Shown: positions 24,837 to 33,003, counted from the first letter of the stretch. The stretch: 64,000 bases of DNA from JBBTSQ01 sp039795895 (GCA_039795895.1 JBDKKW010000002.1:1-64000), one strand, 5' to 3'. A program made the numbers and translations. The notes: generated by a model from the letters alone, not told the origin.

Positions 24837-25772
24837 CTAAAGACCTGAAATTTCCCGGAGTTTACTCCATTCCTCGAATAGGCTTCTTTTGTCTGGCCGT
24901 AGTCCCACATAATGACTTATCTGTCCCGACACTCTATCAACAACCTGTCCAAGTGTAAGATTTGGGTAATGCTGTCTCCTAAAATCCCTAATACCGATAA
25001 TTCCACAGATGTATACCGCCTTTTCTACCTCTTCTCTTTTTTGCTTGATGAGATTTGGCTTTTTATTTACGACAGTCTTTGTCACCGTCTGCCTTTCTGA
25101 TTGATTGACGGGATTGTCTTCATCTTTATGCACAGTAAAACCATCTCTTTCAAAGAGTTTCTTTATGTAGTTACAGATTGAAGCATTGATGGTGCTATTA
25201 CCAGACACAGTAAGATCGTCGATCCAAAAACTATGTTTGAATCCAAACTTTTTCAAGAATCCCTGGAGCCTTCTGTCCGTTTTGCCCAAAACTAAAACTG
25301 AAACGAGTGGACTTGTTTTGAAACCTTGTGGCAAGTGACCTTCTGCAGTGACCAAATCTCTGATCATGTTCGCAACATCAGGCTGACATCCCAGATCTCG
25401 GAAAGTAAAGAATACTTTCTCTGGTTTTACAGAGGGAAAGAATCTCTTTATGTCGAATACGGCAATGTTCTTTTTATTACTATGGATTTGTGCGTGAGAA
25501 GACAGGGAACGACCTTTTATCGCACCTTGAAACTGAACCGGAATGTCGAGCCGATATAATAAATTCTTGAGAAGTTTAGCGTGTATAGCCTCAAGTTCCG
25601 GACTTGCTTGATAGAAGTCTCTCGACTTTCCTTTTTTATCCTGCCATGTTCGCTTGGTGTAATGTTTATCTTTTTCTTTTAGTATTGCTTCGATAACGTC
25701 CAAAGGAACCCCGATCTGGTGGGCTAATTCTTTTGTTCTATTTATCTTCAATGATTCAAGCGTTTTTTTCAT
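24837..25772 (-). CDS. Retron-like reverse transcriptase
   Basis: A 311-residue RNA-templated DNA polymerase. Motifs in order: KGRSLSSHAQIH (86-97), equivalent to the retron KGRS..NAxxH region; DIKRFFPS (107-114) with the first catalytic Asp; LPQGFKTSP (147-155); WIDDLTVSG (183-191) with the Asp pair; and VTKTVVNKKPN (230-240), where retrons have VTG...VN. Size and the lack of maturase or endonuclease domains fit retrons rather than group II introns. Unusual points are Trp in place of Tyr in YxDD and VTK in place of VTG. The start at MKKTLES overlaps the HTH gene by 17 bases. The partner RNA may lie at 26400-26850. Confidence 0.8.
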   Translation of the reverse strand: MKKTLESLKINRTKELAHQIGVPLDVIEAILKEKDKHYTKRTWQDKKGKSRDFYQASPELEAIHAKLLKNLLYRLDIPVQFQGAIKGRSLSSHAQIHSNKKNIAVFDIKRFFPSVKPEKVFFTFRDLGCQPDVANMIRDLVTAEGHLPQGFKTSPLVSVLVLGKTDRRLQGFLKKFGFKHSFWIDDLTVSGNSTINASICNYIKKLFERDGFTVHKDEDNPVNQSERQTVTKTVVNKKPNLIKQKREEVEKAVYICGIIGIRDFRRQHYPNLTLGQVVDRVSGQISHYVGLRPDKRSLFEEWSKLREISGL

Positions 25773-26061
25773 CAGCAAGAAGCATTGTTTCAAACTCACT
25801 CACAATATCATTCAACTTCTTGCGAACAATTTTGTCGTTTCTAGTTTTTCCATGAGGAATAAGAATATCTTTTGCCAAAATTAGGATAGGAAAATCGTAC
25901 TCCTTTGATATTTTCTTGAGAAGAGGCATTCCTGGTTTCTTTGCTCCATTCTCAATAAGAGAAATGTAGTTAGCAGAAACACCAAGACTCTTCGCAATTT
26001 GTTCTTGCGACAAGCCTTGTTTAATTCTTATTTTTTTAATTGTGTTTCCGATTTCTTTCAT
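25756..26061 (-). CDS. XRE-family HTH protein of the retron-like locus
   Basis: A 101-residue DNA-binding protein. The N-terminal Cro/C1-type helix-turn-helix spans about residues 1-62 (IRIKQGLSQEQIAKSLGVSANYISLIENG), followed by a helical tail. The start at MKEIGNT fits the domain. It overlaps the reverse transcriptase gene, so the two are coupled. A 12-bp inverted repeat lies just upstream (26076-26119) and could be its operator. Small HTH proteins accompany some retron types; whether this one is an accessory toxin-like partner or a regulator is open. Confidence 0.85.
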   Translation of the reverse strand: MKEIGNTIKKIRIKQGLSQEQIAKSLGVSANYISLIENGAKKPGMPLLKKISKEYDFPILILAKDILIPHGKTRNDKIVRKKLNDIVSEFETMLLADEKNA

Positions 26062-26075
26062 AAACGTCTTGATAA

Positions 26076-26119
26076 CTGGCACCGAAAATTACCGATAATT
26101 CAGTTGCTTTCGGTGCTAG
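26076..26119. promoter_or_regulatory. Inverted repeat upstream of the HTH gene
   Basis: CTGGCACCGAAA (26076-26087) and TTTCGGTGCTAG (26108-26119) are complementary over 12 positions with one G-U pair. It overlaps the stop codon of the 81-codon ORF and lies 15-58 bases before the HTH start: an operator or an mRNA hairpin. Confidence 0.6.
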
Positions 26120-26361
26120 TTGGTCTTGGTCATGTGCCTGATTACTTCGGTGGCAAGTGAGAGGAGATATGGGAGAACCTTATCGACATAATGTCGAGTC
26201 AGACTCTTCTTTTTATCTTTCTCAATGGCCTCCTCGTAAAGAGCGCGTGTACGTACCAACAAGCCTGCGAGCGCCTTGCAGCGCTTGCAGTGTGGTGAAG
26301 GTTGCCATTTTTTGAGAGCAATGGTCAGCTCTTCGTACATCTTATTCTCGTAATGAGACAT
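26116..26361 (-). CDS. Small protein of the retron-like locus
   Basis: An 81-residue, mostly helical, basic protein (MSHYENKMYEELTIALKKW...) with a CKRC pair at about residues 25-28. There is no recognised family and no clear Shine-Dalgarno sequence. It lies between the structured non-coding region and the HTH gene on the same strand, so it could be the third gene of the locus or an unrelated orphan. Confidence 0.6.
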   Translation of the reverse strand: MSHYENKMYEELTIALKKWQPSPHCKRCKALAGLLVRTRALYEEAIEKDKKKSLTRHYVDKVLPYLLSLATEVIRHMTKTN

Positions 26362-26399
26362 ATTTTTGAATGTTTAGGGACGTGCCGAGTTTCAGACAT

Positions 26400-26850
26400 G
26401 ACAGTCATTCAGACTTCCTAGCGGCTAATAATAATACCGGTACATTCAAGCGACAACAAAAACTAAACAGGCCGCGGGTTCCTAACCTTACACCTAAAAT
26501 CATCCACGGCCTGCTAGCTTTCGCTGGGCCTGACTGCACCGATTGACAGATGAGCAGTATGATGACTGATATGCATGCTGGATGCTTCGTCGTGTCTGTC
26601 GTCATGTGCTTAAGCACATTGCGACATGCACGAGACAGCTAGCAGCGTGCATCATGGTCATGTTGGTGGGTGGGACTGACGTCCAAAGACGTTATGGAAA
26701 AATCCATAAAAAGGCATTTCTGCCTGTTGTTAGGGCGGCTTGTATTCAAACCTTCACTTTTTACGTTGATGACAAGGTGCTAGGAGAGTCAAAGACTTTC
26801 CAGAGGAGCGAACTCCTCCGCTATCCATTATTTCAAACTCTAACTTTTTG
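26400..26850 (-). ncRNA. Candidate retron msr-msd RNA
   Basis: About 600 bases upstream of the reverse transcriptase operon lack any gene. Read on the minus strand, TTGACA (26845-26850) could be a -35 box. Hairpins then follow in series: an 8-bp stem with TTCG loop (26799-26818), AGGCA/TGCCT with GAAA loop (26711-26724), TTATGGA/TCCATAA (26692-26709), ACGTC/GACGT (26680-26694). Next comes a 100-base imperfect hairpin (26562-26661) with the palindrome ATGTGCTTAAGCACAT at its tip, then a GGCCG hairpin (26469-26512). Several short stems followed by one long hairpin is the layout of msr-msd RNA. I could not identify the a1/a2 pairing or the branching G with certainty. Confidence 0.45.
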
Positions 26851-26930
26851 TCAATGCCCTAAAAGTGTATAAGGTACTAACAACCCCACGTCACTCCTGA
26901 AGCAAAAGGACTTCTGTACAATATAAATTC

Positions 26931-26956
26931 AAAACCCCGCCAACTTCGTTGGCGGG
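26931..26956 (-). terminator. Intrinsic terminator of the 26963-27139 gene
   Basis: CCCCGCCAAC/GTTGGCGGGG stem with a T-run on the minus strand. Confidence 0.9.
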
Positions 26957-26962
26957 GTGATC

Positions 26963-27139
26963 TTACAAACGCTTCTTCCGACGGATTTTCCAGGTAGGTC
27001 TCTTGGGGAGGGTCTGATCCCGAGCTGCCTCAATCCGATTAAACTTTTCCACCTGACACTGCTGGCAGGAACAATGGTACCCCACTGCATCCCCCGTCAC
27101 ACAGCCCGCATGATTCCCAGACCGACAAGCCTGACACAT
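26963..27139 (-). CDS. Small cysteine-rich protein
   Basis: A 58-residue protein. The first half has CQAC (2-5), C13, CSC (23-25) and C28, a pattern suited to one or two zinc sites. The C-terminus is strongly basic (KRPTWKIRRKKRL), which suggests nucleic-acid binding. GAAAGG lies nine bases before the ATG, and a strong terminator follows the stop, so it is very likely expressed despite its size. Confidence 0.75.
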   Translation of the reverse strand: MCQACRSGNHAGCVTGDAVGYHCSCQQCQVEKFNRIEAARDQTLPKRPTWKIRRKKRL

Positions 27140-27187
27140 CTTCTATCCTTTCATTTTTAGAACATTTCTAAATGCAAACTATCAGAT

Positions 27188-28159
27188 TTACTTCTTCATC
27201 GCAAGCTTAAGCGTGTGCCCAATAAATTCAGACAAAGAGCTTCCTACCGCACCCAATGCCTTTGGAAAAAGAGAGGTCTTGGTCAGTCCCGGTAAAGTGT
27301 TTACCTCCAAAAAATACACCCCCCGGCGCGGATGGACAATAAAATCAGAACGTGAGTAATGCTTGAGTCCGAGTATTTTGTGTACTGCCATCGCCGAATC
27401 CTGAATCAATTTTTTCTCAGCCGATGTAAATGTGCCCGGACACAACTCGGTGACTTCCCCACTATATTTACTAGTATAATCAAAAAGCACTCCTTCTTTT
27501 TTTGGCAACACAATCTCCACCGGCATCAGCGCATACAAATCCTGCCCTCGGAATCGTTCAATCACGCCACAGGTCGCTTCTTTGCCCAGGATATATTCCT
27601 CAATCAACGCCTCAGGTGCGTATTCAAACGCGTGTACGAGCGCACGAGAGAGTTCAGGGAGTGTCTTTGCGACAGATACCCCGACCGACGAGCCCGACGA
27701 GACAGGCTTTACAATCGCAGGCATCGGAAAGGTTTTAAATAGCTCAACTACTTTCGCATGCGTCAGCTCGGTGTGCTTGAGCGTGAGGTAATGTGGAGTC
27801 TTGATACCCTGCGCTTTGGATAATTTCTTGGTCAGGGCTTTATTCATCCCAATCGCTGAAGCGAGCGCGCCCGATCCGGTATACGGGACACCAAAACTAT
27901 CGAGTAGCTTTTGCAATTTCCCATCTTCGCCAAATTCGCCGTGAAGAGCATTGAAAACCACATCTACTTTTTTCAAAATATCTTTCGGCTCTCGACGCAC
28001 ACCTTCAAAATGCCAGTTGCCCGCTTTATCAATAAAAATATCATGACCGGTGTATTCTTCCGGCAAGCTATCGAGCACGGTACGACCCGTCTTCAAAGAG
28101 ACCTCAAATTCTGATGAGGGTCCGCCGGATAAAACCGCCACACGAGTCTTTCTAAACAT
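27188..28159 (-). CDS. ddl: D-alanine--D-alanine ligase
   Basis: Makes D-Ala-D-Ala, the substrate of MurF. The 323-residue ATP-grasp enzyme begins VAVLSGGPSSEFEVSLKTG, has the substrate-loop region GSSVGVSV and the C-terminal magnesium-binding stretch FLEVNTLPGLT. Length is typical. The start at MFRKTRV lies five bases from the arm of a hairpin element, so there is no room for a Shine-Dalgarno sequence. Confidence 0.95.
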   Translation of the reverse strand: MFRKTRVAVLSGGPSSEFEVSLKTGRTVLDSLPEEYTGHDIFIDKAGNWHFEGVRREPKDILKKVDVVFNALHGEFGEDGKLQKLLDSFGVPYTGSGALASAIGMNKALTKKLSKAQGIKTPHYLTLKHTELTHAKVVELFKTFPMPAIVKPVSSGSSVGVSVAKTLPELSRALVHAFEYAPEALIEEYILGKEATCGVIERFRGQDLYALMPVEIVLPKKEGVLFDYTSKYSGEVTELCPGTFTSAEKKLIQDSAMAVHKILGLKHYSRSDFIVHPRRGVYFLEVNTLPGLTKTSLFPKALGAVGSSLSEFIGHTLKLAMKK

Positions 28160-28163
28160 ATAA

Positions 28164-28310
28164 GTAGGACTAAAATTAGCGCACTTCTTCGTTGCTTCAC
28201 TCGTTTGCTCCCGCGCAGTAGGTCTTCTACAGCTTGGTTGCAAGCCTCGCTCGCACCTGATTCAGTAGAATCACCTACTGGGTCGAATTGCATCTAATTT
28301 TAATTCCTAC
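28164..28310. repeat. Hairpin element at the ddl start
   Basis: Outer arms of about 16 bp (28164-28179 with 28294-28310). The core joins two family sequences: GCTCCCGCGCAGTAG...CTACAGCTTGGT, as in copies 2 and 3 of the stop-codon element, and the inverse of the core at 22941-22991. It ends directly before the ddl start codon. Confidence 0.8.
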
Positions 28311-28351
28311 TCAGTATACCACCTGACACAAATACAAAATCCCCAGAAAAG

Positions 28352-28384
28352 AAAAGGCCCATCTCGAAGGGATCGAGATGGGCC
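28352..28384 (-). terminator. Intrinsic terminator of the small RNA candidate
   Basis: GGCCCATCTCGA/TCGAGATGGGCC stem followed by TTTTCTTTTC on the minus strand. Confidence 0.9.
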
Positions 28385-28476
28385 AAGCGGGGGAATTTTA
28401 GAAAAGTCTGTTATGTAAGTCGCACGACGGACTAGACTAACCTTCCCCCTGTGCCACTGTGAGAGCAGTGACCGTG
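28352..28476 (-). ncRNA. Candidate small RNA between ddl and uvrC
   Basis: A stand-alone unit of about 125 bases on the minus strand, with a promoter at 28482-28509, a terminator at 28352-28384 and no ORF. It contains CACTG/CAGTG and a GGGGGAA/TTCCCCC stem that encloses AGTCT/AGACT. I do not recognise the class: it lacks the conserved signal-recognition-particle RNA tip and does not resemble a 6S rod. Confidence 0.55.
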
Positions 28477-28481
28477 CGTGC

Positions 28482-28509
28482 ACTGTAGCACATATTATTA
28501 AAAAAGCAA
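28482..28509 (-). promoter_or_regulatory. Promoter of the small RNA candidate
   Basis: TTGCTT (28504-28509) and TACAGT (28482-28487) on the minus strand, 16 bases apart. Confidence 0.65.
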
Positions 28510-28540
28510 TACAAGCAAGCCTTAATCAAAAAATACCCTT

Positions 28541-29773
28541 TTAATCGGGCATTTTTCCACGAAGCTTGCGATGATAACCAATACCAAATCGGTGCGACTC
28601 GGCATTTGCCAAAAGGACGGCTTTTCGGTGTTTGACCCCAAGCGCAGTGTCTCCCAAAAGGTGACTCGGCCGATGCTTTTCATTTTTCACCACCGACACA
28701 ATACCCGCTTCTGGGAACACCGGTGTGACTAGGGTGCGTGCCACACGAAGCTGTGCTTTGCCACCATCCACCACCACCAAGTCTGGAGTGGACCACTCTG
28801 TGTGTGTGAGTCGTCGAGTCAAAATCTCTTTGAGTGCACCTACATCATCATTTTTCTCCACCGACAATTTAAATTTTCGATATTCAGATTTTTCCACTTC
28901 CCCATTGATCACGACCGTCATTACCCCCACCACATCTTTCCCGCTGGTATGTGCCACGTCATAGCTTTCAATACGAAATGGTTTGCCGAGAGCGCCCGTG
29001 GTCACCGAATCATCTTCCCCAATCAACGCTACGTCCTGGATATGTTCGAGCGCAAAAAGAGTATTCTTAATCTTCCCCGCTTCTTCAAACTCCTGCTTCT
29101 TTGCAAGCGCATCCATCTCCCGTGTCAGTGTCTGCACGAGAGCTTTTTTCTTTCCAGATAAAAAGAGTTCGATGTGCTGTATCGTTTTTGCATATTCTTT
29201 TTCTGAAATCCGACCGATGCAGACCCCCGGGCAGAGACCAATGTGATAGTTGAAGCACGCCTTGCCTTGATTTGACACACACTTTTCGTCTCGGTACGGG
29301 AAGATTTTGCGGATGATTTTGAGGGCGGTCTTAAGCTGAGAAGAACGAGGATAGGGACCGAAGGAAGTTGATAGTTGATAGTTTTTAGTTGATAGCGGGG
29401 AAAGAAGATCTTTTTTACGGAAAGTGACAACACGTGGAAAAGCTTCGTCGGTGATGCCGACCAGCAGGAAACTCCGATTATCTTTTTCTTTAGTATTGAA
29501 ATACGGCTGATGCTTTTTGATCAGCTCCACTTCGAGTAACATTGCCTCGAGCACCGAGTCTGTCTCCTGCCACTTGATCTCTTTTGCCTTAAACACCATA
29601 TCTACCAACAGCGGTCCACGGGTAGCAATCAGATCTGGTCCAAAATAGCTCTTCACTCGATCTTTGAGCGATGTCGCCTTACCGATATACAAAATCTCCT
29701 TCTTGTCTCCCAAGAAGAAGTACACGCCCGGGGTGTCAGGAATATGGAGTTTTTCGAAATCTTGAAGATGCAT
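28541..29773 (-). CDS. uvrC: UvrC, short form without C-terminal HhH domain
   Basis: The nuclease of UvrABC excision repair. The 410-residue protein has the GIY-YIG domain (GVYFFLGDKKEILYIGKATSLKDRV, in parts at residues 15-39), a cysteine cluster (CVSNQGKACFNYHIGLCPGVC), a UVR-type helix region and the RNase H-like domain (LVVVDGGKAQL). It ends soon after AESHRFGIGYHRKLRGK, where most UvrC proteins (about 600 residues) continue into a tandem helix-hairpin-helix. A four-unit heptamer repeat inside the gene adds LSTKNYQLSTS before GPYP. Confidence 0.93.
   Translation of the reverse strand: MHLQDFEKLHIPDTPGVYFFLGDKKEILYIGKATSLKDRVKSYFGPDLIATRGPLLVDMVFKAKEIKWQETDSVLEAMLLEVELIKKHQPYFNTKEKDNRSFLLVGITDEAFPRVVTFRKKDLLSPLSTKNYQLSTSFGPYPRSSQLKTALKIIRKIFPYRDEKCVSNQGKACFNYHIGLCPGVCIGRISEKEYAKTIQHIELFLSGKKKALVQTLTREMDALAKKQEFEEAGKIKNTLFALEHIQDVALIGEDDSVTTGALGKPFRIESYDVAHTSGKDVVGVMTVVINGEVEKSEYRKFKLSVEKNDDVGALKEILTRRLTHTEWSTPDLVVVDGGKAQLRVARTLVTPVFPEAGIVSVVKNEKHRPSHLLGDTALGVKHRKAVLLANAESHRFGIGYHRKLRGKMPD
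29368..29395. repeat. Four-unit heptamer repeat inside uvrC
   Basis: TTGATAG, TTGATAG, TTTTTAG, TTGATAG on the plus strand, almost the same as the array inside murF. Confidence 0.9.
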
Positions 29774-29850
29774 ATGCTTGACAAATACGAGCCATTACTC
29801 TACCATAACATCGGAACAAAACAAAAACCAATACAAGGAAAGGCACAGAA

Positions 29851-30174
29851 ATGCGGGCTACGCTAACTATTCATCAAGTGGATTTGAGACAGACCCACCT
29901 CCCGGAGATAATCGGAATGATCGAGTGTGCACTTGGTACATTCGAAAGTAAGCATCACTGTCTCGAGAACACGCTGTGGGGCATCACAATTATCGACCGG
30001 CCTGATGACGACCTCTTTTTCAATTTTCGCAGACACGCCGGACCCGAAAGGAAAGGCATTCTCTTCATCAGCGAAAAGTGCGAAACGGTCCCGCTCGGTG
30101 TTGTCGTCTGTACCCCCGAAGACACCTTCGAACGCACCACCGAGCTCCTGAACCAGATGTTCGGCAAGCAATAG
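29851..30174 (+). CDS. Hypothetical protein (orphan gene)
   Basis: A 107-residue soluble protein of unknown function with AAGGAAAGG before the ATG. It is mixed alpha/beta (RATLTIHQVDL, ERTTELLNQMFGKQ) and has no membrane segment. A strong terminator lies ten bases after the stop. Confidence 0.7.
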   Translation: MRATLTIHQVDLRQTHLPEIIGMIECALGTFESKHHCLENTLWGITIIDRPDDDLFFNFRRHAGPERKGILFISEKCETVPLGVVVCTPEDTFERTTELLNQMFGKQ

Positions 30175-30184
30175 CTCTTCCACC

Positions 30185-30217
30185 CCGGCAAATCAGTCTC
30201 TGATTTGCCGGTTTTCT
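30185..30217 (+). terminator. Intrinsic terminator
   Basis: CCGGCAAATCA/TGATTTGCCGG stem followed by TTTTCTTTT. Confidence 0.9.
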
Positions 30218-30240
30218 TTTGTTCTATTCTCTCTCCCCCG

Positions 30241-30268
30241 GTCTAATGTCTAGTGTCTAACTACTAAT
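30241..30268. repeat. Four-unit heptamer repeat after uvrA
   Basis: GTCTAAT, GTCTAGT, GTCTAAC, TACTAAT, ending 11 bases from the uvrA stop codon. Confidence 0.9.
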
Positions 30269-30279
30269 ATCTTCTCCTC

Positions 30280-32886
30280 CTACTTCTTCAGCATCTTCTT
30301 CAAATACTTCCCTGTATGTGACTCCTCCACCCTCGCCACATCTTCCGGCGTACCTTTCGCTACTACTTTTCCTCCACCAACCCCTCCCTCAGGTCCAATA
30401 TCAATCACATAATCCGCGCACTTGATAATATCCAAGTTGTGTTCAATCACCATCACCGTGTTGCCGTGATCAGTGAGCTTTTGCAAAATCTCGATCAATT
30501 TTTTCACATCTTCGTAGTGGAGACCGATCGTTGGCTCATCCAAAAGATAAATCGTCTTTTGAATATGCGGACGATAGAGCTCTGAAGAAATCTTTACGCG
30601 CTGAGCCTCGCCTCCTGAGAGCGTGGTCGCTGACTGACCAAGCTCAAGATAGCCCAAGCCTACTTCATTGAGCGTGCGAATACGATCTGAAATCGAAGGA
30701 ATGTCATCAAAAAAGGTTACCGCTTCTTCGACAGTCATTTTGAGCACGTCATAAATACTTTTCTTTTTGTATTTAATTTCAAGCGTCTCTTTGGTAAAGC
30801 GTTTACCCTGACAGACATCACACGGCACGTACACCGTCGGCAAGAAGTGCATTTCCACTGCAATCTCACCGTTCCCCTGACAGGTCTCACATCGCCCACC
30901 TTTCACATTGAAAGAAAATCGGCTCGCTCCCCAACCACGCGCTTTCGCCTCAGCACTTTCAGCAAACATATCTCGAATAAAGGTCCACGCGCCGGTATAG
31001 GTCGCAGGATTTGACCGCGGAGTACGTCCGATCGCCGATTGATCGATCAAAATCACTCGACTCACATATTCAGCACCCAAGAAAGAGGCACAGTTAAACG
31101 TCTGAGGACTACGATAGCGACGCTCCAGTCGTGCTTGAAGATTTTTGTGCACGATCTCGTACATAAACGAAGACTTGCCCGAGCCAGACACGCCGGTCAC
31201 CGCTACTAATTTGCCGAGTGGAATATCGGCATTCAAGTTTTTAATATTAAATACATTACCCCCGCGAATCAGAATTCGTCCACGATCCACATCGCGCCGC
31301 TTTTTTGGCACTTCGATTTGTGCATCGCCTCGCAAGTAGTCGAGGGTGAGCGAGCCAGACGTATTTTTCTTGGCAGTGAGTAATTCATCCAAATAGCCCG
31401 CCACCACCACTTCTCCGCCGTGAATCCCCGCTCCCGGACCAATGTCGACAATATAGTCGGATGAAAAAATGGTATCTTCGTCGTGCTCTACCACAATAAT
31501 CGTGTTGCCGATGTCGCGAAGGTGGAGCAAGGTCTTAATCAAGCGATCGTTGTCTCGAGAGTGGAGACCAATCGTCGGCTCATCGAGCACGTAGAGCGCA
31601 CCAACCAAGCCACTCCCAAGCTGAGAAGCAAGACGAATACGCTGAGCCTCACCTCCTGAGAGCGTGTGCGCTCGTCGATCGAGGGTCAAATACTCAATCC
31701 CCACGTTGATCATAAAGGAAAGTCGAGCCTGGATTTCTTTGATCACTACTTTTGAAATTTCCTGTTCGACTTTGTTGAGTTTGATTTCTTTAAAATATGT
31801 GTCGCAGGCGTCAATCGAAAGTCCCGTCACCTCCACAATATTTTTGCCTCCGATTCGCACAAACAACGCTTCTTTGCGGAGGCGCGAGCCATGACAGACT
31901 TCACACGCATCCTCAGTGTTGTCACCAAAAAGGTGCTTGGTTCCAAGACCTTTACACTCTTCGCAGGCACCATACGGCGAGTTGAAAGAAAATAGTCGTG
32001 GCTCGACTTCTGGATACGAGTAGCCATCGTACGGACACATAAATTTGACCGACATCAGTGTCTCACCCTCGGGAGTCTCGATTTTGAGCAAGCCACCAGA
32101 TTTATCAATTGCTTTTTCGATAGCCTCACTCACACGCTCGCGAGCGTTGCCTGGAGCAGTTTTAAATTCACTGACAAATAGCTCATCTACCAGCACGTCG
32201 ATATTGTGCTTTTTGTTTTTCGACAAGATGATTTGCTCGCGGAGCTTTTTGAGCTCACCATCGATTTTCACTTGCTCGTAGCCTTCACCGAGGAGATCGT
32301 AGAGCAACTGATAGTATTCCCCTTTTCGGCCCACCACGATTGGTGAGAAGATTTTGATTTTAGAGTTGGTCACATCGACTCCCATCACTTTTTTACTGGT
32401 CGTATCAAAACCACCACTAGTCACCTTTTTGATAATGGTTTCCAAAATTTCTTCATTCGACAATTTTTTGATTTCTCGGTCACAGACGAGACAATGTGGC
32501 CGACCGATACGCGCATAGAGCACACGCAAGTAGTCGTAGATTTCGGTAATAGTCGCAACCGTTGATCGAGGATTGTTTGAACGAGATTTTTGATCAATCG
32601 AAATAGCTGGAGACAATCCGATGATTTCATCAACATCTGGCTTCTGCATCTGACGGAGAAATTGTCGGGCATACGAAGAAAGCGACTCCACATACTTTCG
32701 CTGACCCTCGGCAAAGATAGTATCAAAGGCAAGCGATGATTTCCCCGAACCAGACAGACCGGTAAACACCACCATCTTGTTGCGTGGCATTTCGACTGAA
32801 ATATCTTTGAGATTGTGTGTGCGAGCTCCTCGAATAATAATCTTCTCCGCTTCGCCTTCGCCTTTTTTATGTGAGTCTTTGTTCAT
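30280..32886 (-). CDS. uvrA: Excinuclease ABC subunit A
   Basis: The damage-recognition ATPase of nucleotide excision repair. The 868-residue protein contains two ABC ATPase modules with P-loops GLSGSGKSS and GVSGSGKSS, two signature LSGGEAQR motifs, and zinc-finger cysteine sets (CEECKGLG...CEVCHGSR; CETCQGNG...CDVCQGKR). It is about 70 residues shorter than the E. coli protein. uvrC lies nearby; uvrB is not in this window. There is no Shine-Dalgarno sequence. Confidence 0.97.
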   Translation of the reverse strand: MNKDSHKKGEGEAEKIIIRGARTHNLKDISVEMPRNKMVVFTGLSGSGKSSLAFDTIFAEGQRKYVESLSSYARQFLRQMQKPDVDEIIGLSPAISIDQKSRSNNPRSTVATITEIYDYLRVLYARIGRPHCLVCDREIKKLSNEEILETIIKKVTSGGFDTTSKKVMGVDVTNSKIKIFSPIVVGRKGEYYQLLYDLLGEGYEQVKIDGELKKLREQIILSKNKKHNIDVLVDELFVSEFKTAPGNARERVSEAIEKAIDKSGGLLKIETPEGETLMSVKFMCPYDGYSYPEVEPRLFSFNSPYGACEECKGLGTKHLFGDNTEDACEVCHGSRLRKEALFVRIGGKNIVEVTGLSIDACDTYFKEIKLNKVEQEISKVVIKEIQARLSFMINVGIEYLTLDRRAHTLSGGEAQRIRLASQLGSGLVGALYVLDEPTIGLHSRDNDRLIKTLLHLRDIGNTIIVVEHDEDTIFSSDYIVDIGPGAGIHGGEVVVAGYLDELLTAKKNTSGSLTLDYLRGDAQIEVPKKRRDVDRGRILIRGGNVFNIKNLNADIPLGKLVAVTGVSGSGKSSFMYEIVHKNLQARLERRYRSPQTFNCASFLGAEYVSRVILIDQSAIGRTPRSNPATYTGAWTFIRDMFAESAEAKARGWGASRFSFNVKGGRCETCQGNGEIAVEMHFLPTVYVPCDVCQGKRFTKETLEIKYKKKSIYDVLKMTVEEAVTFFDDIPSISDRIRTLNEVGLGYLELGQSATTLSGGEAQRVKISSELYRPHIQKTIYLLDEPTIGLHYEDVKKLIEILQKLTDHGNTVMVIEHNLDIIKCADYVIDIGPEGGVGGGKVVAKGTPEDVARVEESHTGKYLKKMLKK

Positions 32887-32975
32887 AGTTATATATATGT
32901 GTGGACGCCCCAGACGCGACGTCTAGGGGTATATAGCGACAATCCTACACTGATATAGGCATTGTGGCAATCAAC

Positions 32976-33003
32976 TTGACATCTGATCGAAACTGAGTAC
33001 TCT
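32976..33003 (+). promoter_or_regulatory. Promoter for the 33085-33354 gene
   Basis: TTGACA (32976-32981) and TACTCT (32998-33003), 16 bases apart. Confidence 0.65.

Noticed and set aside
24837..25772. Group II intron or diversity-generating retroelement for the reverse transcriptase
   Set aside because: There is no maturase or endonuclease domain, no intron domain V-like hairpin downstream and no template/variable repeat pair; the KGRS..HAxxH region points to retrons.
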